From Prosthecobacter debontii (GTDB taxonomy: Bacteria; Verrucomicrobiota; Verrucomicrobiia; Chthoniobacterales; Chthoniobacteraceae), in NCBI GenBank assembly GCA_945861385.1, contig CAMAUI010000001.1, forward strand, positions 37,298 through 101,297: 64,000 nucleotides of DNA, in the 5' to 3' direction. Every line of letters begins with the position of its first letter. Positions within the stretch are counted from its first letter, which is position 1. A model generated the notes under the pieces. It searched no databases and was not told where the DNA came from. It worked only from the letters and a program-made list of their open reading frames with translations. Position numbers and translations under genes: made by a program. This document shows positions 46,801-57,463 of the stretch, piece by piece.

Positions 46801-49800
46801 TTCACGAAGTCCGAGTTCGCCGAGGCGGTGCTGTCTATCGTGGTAAAATGCACCGTCACGGGAAACACCGAGGCATTCGAGAGCGAGACGACGAACACCA
46901 TGTTCGTCGTTCCGCTGTTGCCCTCGAGCACGCGCGCATCGCTGATGGTGATCGCGGCGTCGTCATTGAGGATCGTTCCGGTCGCGGAGGGTGTCACCGT
47001 TCCGACGTCCGCGCCATCCGCGCCCGTCAGGGTCAGCGAAAGCGTCTCGTCGGCCTCCCCCGTTTGCTCGCCGAATGCCGCCACGCGGATCTCGCCCGTC
47101 GTGTTGCCCGCGGGAATCGTGAGCGAGAGCACCGCCGGCTGCTGGAAATCCACGCCTGCCGCCGCCGTTCCGGCGGTCACCGTGTAATCCACCGTCACGT
47201 CGTGCGCCGAGACGGCGGACAGATCCACGATGAACAACAGATCGCTCTGGCCGCTGTCACCTTCGAGCACCGATACGTTCGCGGAGCGGAGATTCACCGT
47301 GAGGTCGTCGTTGAAGATCATCCCCGTCGCCATTCCGTCCGCAGCCGGTTCAATGCGCCCGCCGGTGACGTTCGTCAGTTGAACGGTGAAAGTTTCATCC
47401 GCCTCGTCATCCACGTCGCCGTTCACCAGCACATTCACCGACACGCTCCCCTGGCCCGGCAGGATGGTGAATTGCTGGTTCACCGCGACAAAATCGTCAC
47501 CGGCCAGCGCGCTGCCGCTGAGTGTCTCGAAATTGAAAGTCACCGGCACCTCGGTCGCGCCAAACCGCTGCACGATGAAACTCATCTGCTTTGTGCCCGC
47601 GTTGCCCTCCGTCACGGATTGCGCCGTCACCATCAGCCGCGGCGGAAGATCCGCATCCGCCTGGATTATCCCGAGCGCCTCGCCATCCGCCAGCGAAGCG
47701 TTGACGGCATCGCTGAGCACCACCCGGAACTGCTCCTCCAGCTCAAAAACCGAATCGTTGAGGACATCCACATCGAACGTCTTCATCGTCTCCCCTGGCA
47801 TGAAAGTGATGTCCTGGGTCTTCGTCGAAAAATCCGACCCCGCGAGCGCCGTATCCGCGAATGTCTGCGCTTTGACCACCACCGTCTCGTCGCTCGCATG
47901 GTCGAGCACGATGTGAAACTGGAATGGCGTCGTGGATGCCCCTCCGTTTGCATTCTCAAGGCGCGTGACATCGGCGACGGCCAGCATCGGTCTCACATCA
48001 GTCACCTCCTCCGTGATCGTTGCCGTGCCCGTGGACACGCCGAGCTTTGCGTTCACTGGCTGCGAGAGAACGAGACTAAATGCGTTCGCAACATCGAAGT
48101 TCACATCCCCGTTCACCTTCACCGTCACGGGCATTTCCGTCTCCCCGGGCGCAAAAGTCACACTGCCGCTTGTCGCATCGAAATCCGCCGCCGCGCCCGT
48201 GGATACCGCAGTCCCGTCCTGCGTCGCGTACGACACTGTCACCGGGTGCAGGCTCGGCGCGCTGAGCCGGATCGTGAAGATCGCATCCGTCTCCCCGCTG
48301 TCGCCCTCATTCACCGTGATGTCCTCCTTCACGCCGACGGTGATGTCGTCATTGAGGATTTTCACCCTCGCCTGGGACTTCGTGAAGACCAGCGGAGTGC
48401 CGATCAAGAGTGCATCGCTGAGGTTCACGAGAAACTCCTCGTCTAATTCATCGTCGGCATCGCCATTGAGCGTCACATTCAATCTCGCAACCGTCTCGCC
48501 CGCGGGAATGGTCACCAGAGTCGGTGCCACAGCGCCGTAGTCGGTGCCATCCGCCGTGTCATTCGCCGTCTGCCAGTTGAACGTGACGTCCTCGATCTGC
48601 TCGCTGGAAAGCGAGACGATGAGTTCCACCTCGCGCGTGCCTGAATCGCCTTCGACAACGGTGAGATCGGCCACGCTCAACGTGGGCTGGGCATCGTCAT
48701 TCGTGATCGTGAGCGTCCCGGTCGGCGTGTTGGTGGCAAACTCTCCGTCGAACACTCCGCTCAGTCCCACACTGAGCGATTCGTCCATCTCGAAAAACGA
48801 ATCCTGCCTGACGGATACACTGAATGTCACCGAGGATTCCCCCGCCGGAATGGTGAGAACCTCTGTCTTTTCCAGGTAGTCAACACCGGCGAGAGCCGTG
48901 TCATCCATCGTCGTCGCGGTCACCGCCAGCGGCAGGCCCGCGACCTCGCTCAGTTGAATGGTGAGTGTGAATATCTTCGGCCCCCCGTCCGACCCTTCGA
49001 CGAGAGTGACGGTGGGGGCGCTCAGCGTCGGCAGCGCATCGTCGTTCCCGATCGTCCCGGTGCCCGTGCCCGTTCCGATCGTCGCGCCGACCACGTTGGT
49101 GAGTTCCACCGGGAACATCTCGTCGCGCTCGAAGCGCGCATCCCCGGCTACGGAGACCCGGAACTCCTTCATCACCTCCCCCGGCAGGAATGTGAACGTC
49201 TCGTTCCTCGAGGTAAAATCCGCGATGTTTGCGCCCACCGGCGTCGAGATCGCCGTCCCATCAATTGTCCGCGCATTCACACGGACAGTCTGCCCGGAGG
49301 CCGCGCTGAGGCTGATGGTGAAAACCATCTCCGCCGTTCCCGCGGGGCCTTCCATCATGGTTGCATTTCCGATGCTGAGAACCGGCGTCGCGTCGTCGTC
49401 AATGATCGTCCCCGTCGCGATGGCATTGCCGATCGCCGCGTTCGTCGCGCCGGTCAGCCGGGCGATGAATGTTTCATTCAACTCATCGAGTTCATCGCCG
49501 ATCACCGGCACCGAGATCAGCGCACTCTGGGAACCCGCGGGGATCGTCACTTCAAACGATGCGGGCAGATTGAAATCCTCCCCAACGGTCGCCGAACCAC
49601 TCTCCACCACGAATGTCGCCGTCACCGGATACACCGCGGCCTGCACGAGCGACACGGAAAACTCCATCTGCCGCATCCCCGCATTTCCCTCCGTGATCGA
49701 AGCGTTGGAAATGCGGACGGCGACATCATCATTTGTGATCACGCCCTTCGCCTGCAGCGACTGCCCCGGCGTCACCCCCAGCGGCGTCCCGCCCATCATA

Positions 49801-50498
49801 ACATTCGTGATGTTTGCGAGAAACTCCTCATCCGCCTCGTTGGTTGCGTCTCCATTCACGACCACCACCAGTTCCGCCCGCGTGCTTCCGGCAGTGATCA
49901 CCACCGGGGTCGTGGACACGGCCTGGAAATCCACCCCATCGGCAGCGGCTGGCACCGCTGAAAACTCCGTCGCCCAATCAAACGTCACGTTCTGCGCCGA
50001 GGGACCCGACAGCTCGACAGTGAACTTCAGTTGCTTGGAGCCACTGTCGCCCTCGTCCACCTCCTCGATTCCACGGAGGAAACCGATCGTCGGCGTCGCA
50101 TCGTCATTCGTGATCGTCGCCTCAGCCTCAAATGTGCCTGCATCCAGCATGTGCCCAGCGCCCGGCGAGCTCAGCACCACCTTGAACATCTCATCCAGCT
50201 CGAACAACGAATCCGCGGCCACCTCCACCCGGAACGTCGCGGAAAGCTCTCCCATCGGGATCGTCACGATGCTGCTCGCGGGCAAAAAATAGTCCCCGTC
50301 CAAATCCGATGCCGTCCCGGCGACGAGGGACGCCGTCACCGTGACATCAGCCGCCTCAAGCGCATCCAGACTCACGGTAAAATCGAAATTCGTCCTCCCC
50401 AGGGCAGCGGTGCCCTCATTGGCCGGGGCCGGCGCGGAGATCGAGATGGTTGCCGGCGCGATGCGGGCTTCGAGAGGTTCGATGTTTGGGGATTTCAT
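40848..50498 (-). CDS. Calx-beta giant with EPLEARIAPA N-terminus
   Basis: Protein of 3216 residues. It begins MKSPNIEPLEARIAPA, which resembles the N-terminal LEPR-type surface targeting motif of Planctomycetes/Verrucomicrobia giants. Residues about 20 to 2500 hold around 21 Calx-beta domains, each ending in a calcium-type NDD or related acidic loop (ITNDDATP, TIQDDE, TIANDD). They contain T-V-V-E-G-D-S-G starts. The last 700 residues change to a Gly/Ser-rich repeat of the type IVGGTGANSA and GGIGSATLGG, likely a beta-helix. There is no classical signal peptide, beta-barrel or sortase motif. Likely a cell-surface adhesin. The ATG at 50498 is used; an upstream start would precede the conserved motif. 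Confidence 0.88.
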   Translation of the reverse strand: MKSPNIEPLEARIAPATISISAPAPANEGTAALGRTNFDFTVSLDALEAADVTVTASLVAGTASDLDGDYFLPASSIVTIPMGELSATFRVEVAADSLFELDEMFKVVLSSPGAGHMLDAGTFEAEATITNDDATPTIGFLRGIEEVDEGDSGSKQLKFTVELSGPSAQNVTFDWATEFSAVPAAADGVDFQAVSTTPVVITAGSTRAELVVVVNGDATNEADEEFLANITNVMMGGTPLGVTPGQSLQAKGVITNDDVAVRISNASITEGNAGMRQMEFSVSLVQAAVYPVTATFVVESGSATVGEDFNLPASFEVTIPAGSQSALISVPVIGDELDELNETFIARLTGATNAAIGNAIATGTIIDDDATPVLSIGNATMMEGPAGTAEMVFTISLSAASGQTVRVNARTIDGTAISTPVGANIADFTSRNETFTFLPGEVMKEFRVSVAGDARFERDEMFPVELTNVVGATIGTGTGTGTIGNDDALPTLSAPTVTLVEGSDGGPKIFTLTIQLSEVAGLPLAVTATTMDDTALAGVDYLEKTEVLTIPAGESSVTFSVSVRQDSFFEMDESLSVGLSGVFDGEFATNTPTGTLTITNDDAQPTLSVADLTVVEGDSGTREVELIVSLSSEQIEDVTFNWQTANDTADGTDYGAVAPTLVTIPAGETVARLNVTLNGDADDELDEEFLVNLSDALLIGTPLVFTKSQARVKILNDDITVGVKEDITVNEGDSGETDAIFTIRLSAPSLHPVTVSYATQDGTAVSTGAAADFDATSGSVTFAPGETEMPVTVKVNGDVNFDVANAFSLVLSQPVNAKLGVSTGTATITEEVTDVRPMLAVADVTRLENANGGASTTPFQFHIVLDHASDETVVVKAQTFADTALAGSDFSTKTQDITFMPGETMKTFDVDVLNDSVFELEEQFRVVLSDAVNASLADGEALGIIQADADLPPRLMVTAQSVTEGNAGTKQMSFIVQRFGATEVPVTFNFETLSGSALAGDDFVAVNQQFTILPGQGSVSVNVLVNGDVDDEADETFTVQLTNVTGGRIEPAADGMATGMIFNDDLTVNLRSANVSVLEGDSGQSDLLFIVDLSAVSAHDVTVDYTVTAGTAAAGVDFQQPAVLSLTIPAGNTTGEIRVAAFGEQTGEADETLSLTLTGADGADVGTVTPSATGTILNDDAAITISDARVLEGNSGTTNMVFVVSLSNASVFPVTVHFTTIDSTASANSDFVNGAAVSGDLTFLAGDTQKEIIVPIKGDAIVEGDELFTVQLSDSRANGTPIIALLDSVAFGTIQDDEVFFTISDVTVVEGDSGTQQALFTISLTPSSAFPASVIATTMDDSALSTGGSPDFVARTQTISFVAGETTKTFAVTINGDLAFEPGSERFKVLLSGAVGALIVDGEGIGTINDPGDPAPVVSIADATIVEGDAGTKVLEFVVSLSAPAGADVLVDIATAFSGSADAADIVAAAQAGFVIPAGETSAKFSVTVNGDIVDEVDETFTVNLTNARTTLPGAAAPTTLAISDAQAAGRILNDDLSVSIVSTASDTEGDTGNKAFKIGVVLSSVSSHPVTVTYNVATGTAGAGDVVAGQNLTFTIPAGQAGGEISVDVKGDLLDEVDETFTVTLTGSDGAQLGTTTLSTVTITDNDATPTVTISSPSVTEGADAVFVVTLSAVSERSVTVKWVTESGTATGGDGSLSGATQGDFKQATLEQTLVIPAGQTSGEIRVRTVSDPDDEVAETFGVRILESTENATVAAGGVLGTATIAANDLSVLSITDATVVEGNNGTATLVFTVSRSGSGNKLPVTVEYSTSDGSASASAGDYVAANTTLTIPGGLASGTISITVNSDTLSELDETVFVTLRNPANATISDALGIGTIRNDEATYRLVPVTGQSLAVDEEGAGGAEQIVEFKVVREGALDKPGSVFFSTAVDDTQGANPAVSGTDFFALNSSVTFSVGAAEASETIKVRIRPDTTPEGVETFKLKLGTAVNGVLSATEAEQVITINESDTADLPSVVIENARIAEGTGSGTTNLVFKVKLVAADGTTPKSTGGNVVVRYETLSGTAITGQDFTAPAAGASVTIPAGQTEATVSIPISRDAVDEADETFLVNLVDAELTVPGVTATFPVALADASAEGTIANDDLTLTLDPVQSAPEGNADNLRTFTFRIPQASQHAVSVAYTLKDGTAVSTGAFADFDATTPGGVVMIPAGETEASFTVLVHGDLYAEGSEAFTIEFSGETGAILAASSVSVPLANDDAAPSLTIGDATIVEGNSGQKNLIFTVTLAGGTQEEVTVDFSTLDSTAMSTGVIVDYMATEGTRTFAASPNGGTQQISIPVFGDTWRELDETFRVVLSNAKFTASGTAVAFANSQAIGTIQNDGDTTLGLTLTGARVVEGDSVGGTVSFVAETTAPVTGSAVTFIVNTRPGTAQAADFTAITNRTVTIGAGTSSTTVAVQATADTVFELSEFMFLDASGFSAGVTPAGGGGGTLSARGIFLNDDVRILNARSFQYVDLDGDIVTVKLSKGSLSVPTGAALSTGDITFVRGGAPDVGGRFLQMLNLSNDGNEFAGVNIEVTSRVQVLADGTVLGDGKSNVGAIESSVPVAGLFQFTSGVALGRVEVSGDVGRVIAGSALRPAGVGVLKAGSFGAGANLPDSTGGLTADTSVVLGPIGQMIINGDFKGALLVIGDAQNMPIPTGPVGRIGKLVVKGNLAGGSEFGTGRILTTGGIGSATLGGIVGGSGDSSASIQGVNGFTPAIGKLTLLGDIVGGTGANSAVVEMAGIGQLNLGRLATNTSPAVEADIIGGTGASSGRIVSSGGIGELTMNGSLTGGAGERSGQVFVQNVLGKTRITGNMAGGAGNSSGALIAGVMSGAVTIEGDLKGGAGSDSGVITTNGIIAGFERLPGDAHSIIFGKAGVASKGSIIGGEGSGSGRVGIAGKLSKFTVFGDIVGGSNTSTGGITADGGIGRGSIKGDLVGGGTKLAGDGGPATLLRSGFIVGAGITSLVIEGQVITGKNLGTNLGGSAVIASSVGIGSITVNGTGSAAAVAGDATAAAVISARTSIGELHFGGDVEFAEILAGYSPVSAATAPRGTLANLDATIGKVIVDGTLRSTSIAAGVSAGGDGMFGTIDDQSTLTGTQPPVTAAISRIASVIATAVAAHADTPADASYGIVAEHVKAVSVGGTAVPLASGPHNDDAVAVGGAAVKLKVVET

Positions 50499-50639
50499 AT
50501 AAAGTGATGACGCAAAATGGCGCGGGAAGCTACTGTCCGCCCGGAAGGCGTCAAGGCAGCGCATGATTGTTTTGGGGCGCGGACTGACAGGGAGTTAAGC
50601 ATCTACGTTCAAAAAAACGTCCCGGAATCGCACACTCTT

Positions 50640-50833
50640 AGCCGGAACGATGCAGTTGCGGGAGCGCTGCGAAGTGGAACACAGGCTTCCAGCCTGTGCT
50701 CACAGTGGGCTTCCAGCCCGCTGGCCCATGCACCGAATGGTGCGGACGCCGCACGCATGATGACCGCCGGCCGCACAGGCTGGAAGCCTGTGTTCCGGAC
50801 GGATCGCGCCGCACCAACTGCATCGTTCCGGCT
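50640..50833. repeat. 194-bp palindromic repeat, copy 1
   Basis: The element begins AGCCGGAACGATGCAGTTG and ends with its exact reverse complement (19-bp terminal inverted repeats at 50640-50658 and 50815-50833). Inside, 23-bp arms at 50676-50698 and 50774-50796 are also perfect inverted copies. Each arm is itself a hairpin, CACAGGCT-TCC-AGCCTGTG. Two further hairpins lie between them (GGGCT-TCC-AGCCC and GCACC-GAAT-GGTGC). It matches the copy at 62216-62409 in length and nearly in sequence. It sits in the divergent gap between the two Calx-beta genes. No transposase gene or target duplication is visible. Confidence 0.85.
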
Positions 50834-50953
50834 TGTCCGCGGCCCCGATCAAACGAGCGCCTCCACTGCAAAATATGGGCTGCTTCGGCCAATTCTGAAG
50901 CTTGCATACCCGCTTCGCTTGCAGATGATGCCACCACAACCCTGATCCACACC

Positions 50954-53242
50954 ATGAACACCACACTCACACGCCTTGCGCGCACACTCGTCATCCTCAT
51001 CGCCTCCGCCCTGCCGGCAGGCGCAGCCAAAGTCGCCATCGTTGACCTCTCCGGCCAGCAGTTCGGCAACGCCACTCCCATCAACCGGAGCAGCACGCCG
51101 ACGACGCTCGATGCGCAAACCCGCTATTATTACCGCACCGAAGGATCGGTGCATGGCACCGGAAATCTGGCGGCTTTTGTGCCAAACGGCACGTCCATCG
51201 TGGACCTCGTCGAAATGCTCTCGCCCGGCGGTTCTTCGTTCCTTTCCGGCTTCTACGACAACGCCCCTGGCACACTCCCATTCACCTTTCTGAATCAGAG
51301 CTACGATCACAATTTTACTGCCGGACCATTCAGCGGAAATGCCAAGCTCACCATGCTCGGCGATGTGCAGGCCGACGGAACGGTGCGCTTTCAGGTGACC
51401 AACGTCTCGGTCACCATCTCCGGCATCCCCATCAACGACAAATTTGTCCTCGAGAACGGCGCAAAGGTGATCATCGGCATCCCGCCGCAGCTCGACTTCA
51501 CGCTGGATGCGGTGGATGTGGACGAGGACGCCGGCACTGTGCAGATCACCGTGGATCGCAGCGTGAACCCATCCGGCGCGACATCAGTGCAGTACGCCAC
51601 GGCGAACGGCTCCGCGTTGGCAGGCACACACTACACGACCACCAGCGGCACCCTCAATTTTGCCGACAACGACACGCAGGAAACCATCACGATCCCGATC
51701 AGCGGCAATATGGCGCTTGGCGGCGACAAGACATTCACCGTCACACTCACCTCGCCGACACTCGGCGCGGAACTCGGCACCACCGCTGTCGTGACCGTCA
51801 CGATCCTCGAGAACGACGCCACGGGCAACACCCCCAGCGTGCAGTTCGACAACGCCATCGAGAACGCGGCCGAAAATTCCGGCGCGATTCTGATCGGCCT
51901 GAATCGCACCGGCGACACAGCCGGCAAATTGACCGTCCAGTTTGAGACCCTTCCCGGCACCGCGCTCTCCACAACGCACTTCCAGCCCGTCAACCGGGTC
52001 ATCTCCTTCGCTGCCAACCAGACCACAGCGACCGTCCCTGTGAAGATCAAAAACAACTCGATCGAAGACGGCGACCGCGCCTTCAAAGTGCGCCTTTCAA
52101 ATCCCTCACAGGGCAGCATCGTCGGCACTCCGGGCGAGGCGGATGTCACCATCCTCGACGACGACTTCTCCGTCCCCGCCGAATTCAAAGGCGCATTCGT
52201 CGGCCTGATTGACTCGAACCCCTTTGCAGTCGCAACCACCGGCATCGCCAGCGTCACCGCCACCGCCACCGGCAATTACACCGCAAAATTGCGCCACGGC
52301 GGAAAAACATTCACAGTCAAAGGGAAATTCGGCCCGACCGGTATCGCGCCACGGGTGCCATTCTCGGTCGTCCCCGAACTCTCCCTCGACCTCACGATAG
52401 ACATCACCGGCGATGGCAAAATTCACGGCGACATCCGCGATGCCAGCCAGGCCATCATCGCCGACTTCGATGCCGTCCGCTCGCCCTACAGCAAGACCAC
52501 GCCTTTCCCGCGGCCCGGAAAATATAACTTCGCCCTGATCCCGCCCGCGCTCGGCGGCGGCGAGACCGCAGCCACGCGCCCGCTCGGCTTCAGCAACGGC
52601 TCCATCGTCGTCAACGCCAAGGGCGGCGCACTGCTCATGGCCCAGCTCGCCGACGGACTCCCCATCGTCATTCCCGGCGTGCTGATTCCCGGCGTCGGTG
52701 GCGTGGACACACTGCCGTGCTACCTGCCGCTCTACAAAAAACGCGGCCTTCTCCACGGCCCTCTCACTTTCCCAGCCGCGGGCCCATCCGACGTCACAGG
52801 CGCACTCCTTTGGGTAAAAGGCCCGCCGATCGCCGGGAAAACCCCCGACAAGACCTATCCCGCCGGCTTCTCGCAAACACTCACCGCCCTCGGCTCGCTC
52901 TACACAAAGCCCGCCGCCGGCGTGAACGCCCTCGGCACAGGCGACTTCGACCTCACCTTCACCGCGGGCAACATCCCCGGCGGCATCCTGCCCGTCTCCA
53001 CGATCATCGGCGCGAACAACGTCGTCACCCCCGACGCTCCGAACGCAAACTCGGTGCAACTCAAGATCAACGCTGCCGCCGGCAAATTCAGCGGCAGCTT
53101 CAAGCCCACCGGCAACCCCGCCGCGCACGGCTTTTCCGGCGTGCTGCTGCAGAAGCAGGCCCAGGCGTACGGCCTCTTCCTCGGCAAACCGCCCGTCGGC
53201 ACACCGATCGAATCCGGCGGCGTGTTCTACGAGGTGGACTGA
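50954..53242 (+). CDS. Secreted Calx-beta protein
   Basis: Protein of 762 residues with a signal peptide (RTLVILIASALPAGA). Two Calx-beta domains are clear: VDEDAGTVQITVD to VTILENDATG (about 185 to 295) and NAAENSGAILIGLNRTG to VTILDDDFS (about 305 to 400). The C-terminal 360 residues begin EFKGAFVGLIDSNP and continue in beta-rich fashion (KLRHGGKTFTVKGKF, GSFKPTGNPAAHGFSGVLL), a domain often found after Calx-beta or beta-helix parts in Verrucomicrobia. The N-terminal 180 residues are not recognised. It is divergent from the Calx-beta giant across the 194-bp repeat. A surface or secreted function is likely. Confidence 0.8.
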   Translation: MNTTLTRLARTLVILIASALPAGAAKVAIVDLSGQQFGNATPINRSSTPTTLDAQTRYYYRTEGSVHGTGNLAAFVPNGTSIVDLVEMLSPGGSSFLSGFYDNAPGTLPFTFLNQSYDHNFTAGPFSGNAKLTMLGDVQADGTVRFQVTNVSVTISGIPINDKFVLENGAKVIIGIPPQLDFTLDAVDVDEDAGTVQITVDRSVNPSGATSVQYATANGSALAGTHYTTTSGTLNFADNDTQETITIPISGNMALGGDKTFTVTLTSPTLGAELGTTAVVTVTILENDATGNTPSVQFDNAIENAAENSGAILIGLNRTGDTAGKLTVQFETLPGTALSTTHFQPVNRVISFAANQTTATVPVKIKNNSIEDGDRAFKVRLSNPSQGSIVGTPGEADVTILDDDFSVPAEFKGAFVGLIDSNPFAVATTGIASVTATATGNYTAKLRHGGKTFTVKGKFGPTGIAPRVPFSVVPELSLDLTIDITGDGKIHGDIRDASQAIIADFDAVRSPYSKTTPFPRPGKYNFALIPPALGGGETAATRPLGFSNGSIVVNAKGGALLMAQLADGLPIVIPGVLIPGVGGVDTLPCYLPLYKKRGLLHGPLTFPAAGPSDVTGALLWVKGPPIAGKTPDKTYPAGFSQTLTALGSLYTKPAAGVNALGTGDFDLTFTAGNIPGGILPVSTIIGANNVVTPDAPNANSVQLKINAAAGKFSGSFKPTGNPAAHGFSGVLLQKQAQAYGLFLGKPPVGTPIESGGVFYEVD

Positions 53243-53394
53243 TCCATCCCGCGGAATTCCCCGGGCGACGACAGGCGCATCGCTCATCTCACCGCCGGCC
53301 CGATCTGCACGCCACCTGCGAACGGAAATTCAGAAACCTCCCCACTTCTGAAAGTCTGGCGCGTCGGTTATCCCACCGTGCAAATGACGAACCC

Positions 53395-54852
53395 ATGATC
53401 GCCGCCAGCACCTCCGCCGCCGAAGAACGTTTCGAGCTTTGGCGCAAGCGCACCGGCTTGATCCTCGCGCCGCTCGCGGGCATCAGTCTCTGGGCCGCAC
53501 CGCTTCCCCTCGCGACAAACGCCCACATCCTCGCCGCGGTCTTCGCATTCACGATCATCCTGTGGATGACCGAAGCCGTCCCAATGGCAGTCGCCTCGCT
53601 GCTCGGCCCCTCGCTGCTCGTCGTTTTTGGCGTGGGACCGATGACGACTGTCTTCCTCCCCTTCGCGGACAAGATCATCTTCCTTTTCCTCGGCAGCTTC
53701 CTGCTTGCCGAGGCGATGCAAAAGCACGGCCTCGACCGGCGCATCGCCCTCACGCTCATGTCGCTCCCGGGCGTCGCCACATCCCCGGGCCGCATGATGG
53801 CCACCCTCGGTCTTCTCACCGCCGGGCTCTCGATGTGGATGAGCAACACCGCCATCACCGCCGTCATGCTCCCCATCCTGCTCGGCGTCCTGCGCGGCCA
53901 CCCCGCGCTTGCGGGGCAGCGCCACCTCGGCTCATCGCTCGTGCTCATGGTCGCCTTTGCCGCGAGCATCGGCGGACTCGCCACCCCGGTCGGCACGCCC
54001 ACGAATCTCGTCGCGCTCGGCCAGCTCGAAAAATTCGGCATCCCGCGCCCCAGCTTCGCGCAGTGGATGGCGCTCGGCGTCCCGCTTTCCCTCGCCCTCA
54101 TCCTCGCGCTGTTCCTCATCCTCCGCCCGCGAGAGGGCGGCTCCATGGGCGTGCTCGGCGCGGAATTTCGCAGCCAGCGCGCCCGACTCCCGCGCATCAC
54201 GCGCGGCGAAATCAACACCGCCATCGTCTTCACGCTCGCCATCGCGTGCTGGCTCGCCCCCGGTGTGCTCGACGCCTTTTTCGGCGGCGCGCCTCCGTGG
54301 ATGAAAGCCCGCATGCCCGAGGAAATCATCGGTCTCGCCGCCGGCCTCCTTCTTTTCATCCTGCCCGTTTCCCCGGAAAAAGGCGGCTTCACCCTCGAGT
54401 GGCGCGATGCCTCCCGCGTCGAATGGGGCACGTTGCTCCTCTTCGGCGGCGGCTTCGCCCTCGGCCAGCAGATCAAGGACACAGGCCTCTCCGACGCGAT
54501 CGGCCATGGGGTCATCGCATTCCTCGGCCAGCCCGGCGAAGGCGTGCTCATCGCCGTTGCGATCATCGTCAGCGTGCTCCTCAGCGAGGCGACATCGAAC
54601 GTCGCCTCCGCGACCGTCATGGTCCCCCTCATGATCGGCGTCGCACAAAACGCCGGCGCCGATCCCACGCGGGTCGCCATCGCCACCTGCCTGGCGTGCA
54701 GCCTCGGCTTCATGCTCCCCATTTCCACACCGCCAAATGCTCTCGCCTACGGCACCGGCCTCGTCCGCATCACCGAGATGATCAAATACGGCCTCCTCCT
54801 CGACATCATCGGAGCCATCGCCGTCTGGTGCATCGTGCGCTGGATGCTCTGA
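53395..54852 (+). CDS. DASS-family sodium/dicarboxylate symporter
   Basis: Integral membrane protein of 485 residues, in the DASS/SLC13 (CitT/VcINDY) family. About eleven helices are visible. The family motif is seen in both halves: MWMSNTAITAVMLPILLG, matching S-N-T-A, and LLSEATSNVASATVMVPLM, matching T-S-N. The family signature region DKIIFLFLGSFLLAEAMQKH (substrate helix) and ASIGGLATPVGTPTNLVALG are intact. It should import di- or tricarboxylates such as succinate or malate with sodium. Unlike the transporter at 2407 it has no RCK domain. A start upstream would be in a different context; the ATG at 53395 suits the first helix. Confidence 0.92.
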   Translation: MIAASTSAAEERFELWRKRTGLILAPLAGISLWAAPLPLATNAHILAAVFAFTIILWMTEAVPMAVASLLGPSLLVVFGVGPMTTVFLPFADKIIFLFLGSFLLAEAMQKHGLDRRIALTLMSLPGVATSPGRMMATLGLLTAGLSMWMSNTAITAVMLPILLGVLRGHPALAGQRHLGSSLVLMVAFAASIGGLATPVGTPTNLVALGQLEKFGIPRPSFAQWMALGVPLSLALILALFLILRPREGGSMGVLGAEFRSQRARLPRITRGEINTAIVFTLAIACWLAPGVLDAFFGGAPPWMKARMPEEIIGLAAGLLLFILPVSPEKGGFTLEWRDASRVEWGTLLLFGGGFALGQQIKDTGLSDAIGHGVIAFLGQPGEGVLIAVAIIVSVLLSEATSNVASATVMVPLMIGVAQNAGADPTRVAIATCLACSLGFMLPISTPPNALAYGTGLVRITEMIKYGLLLDIIGAIAVWCIVRWML

Positions 54853-54940
54853 TCGTCGCGCCGCAACCTCGCCGTCTCCGGTTTCCGGGATGGCATTTCT
54901 GCAAAGCTTCGCCTGATATCCGGGTCATTCGCACGAATCC

Positions 54941-57452
<2,512 letters not shown>

Positions 57453-57463
<11 letters not shown>

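Noticed and set aside
46848..48446. A 532-residue open frame on the plus strand
   Set aside because: Antisense to Calx-beta repeats; His/Arg-rich composition typical of complement translation.
50517..50945. Frames within the first 194-bp repeat giving GWKP-type peptides on both strands
   Set aside because: They come from the palindromic repeat itself and would be read similarly on either strand.
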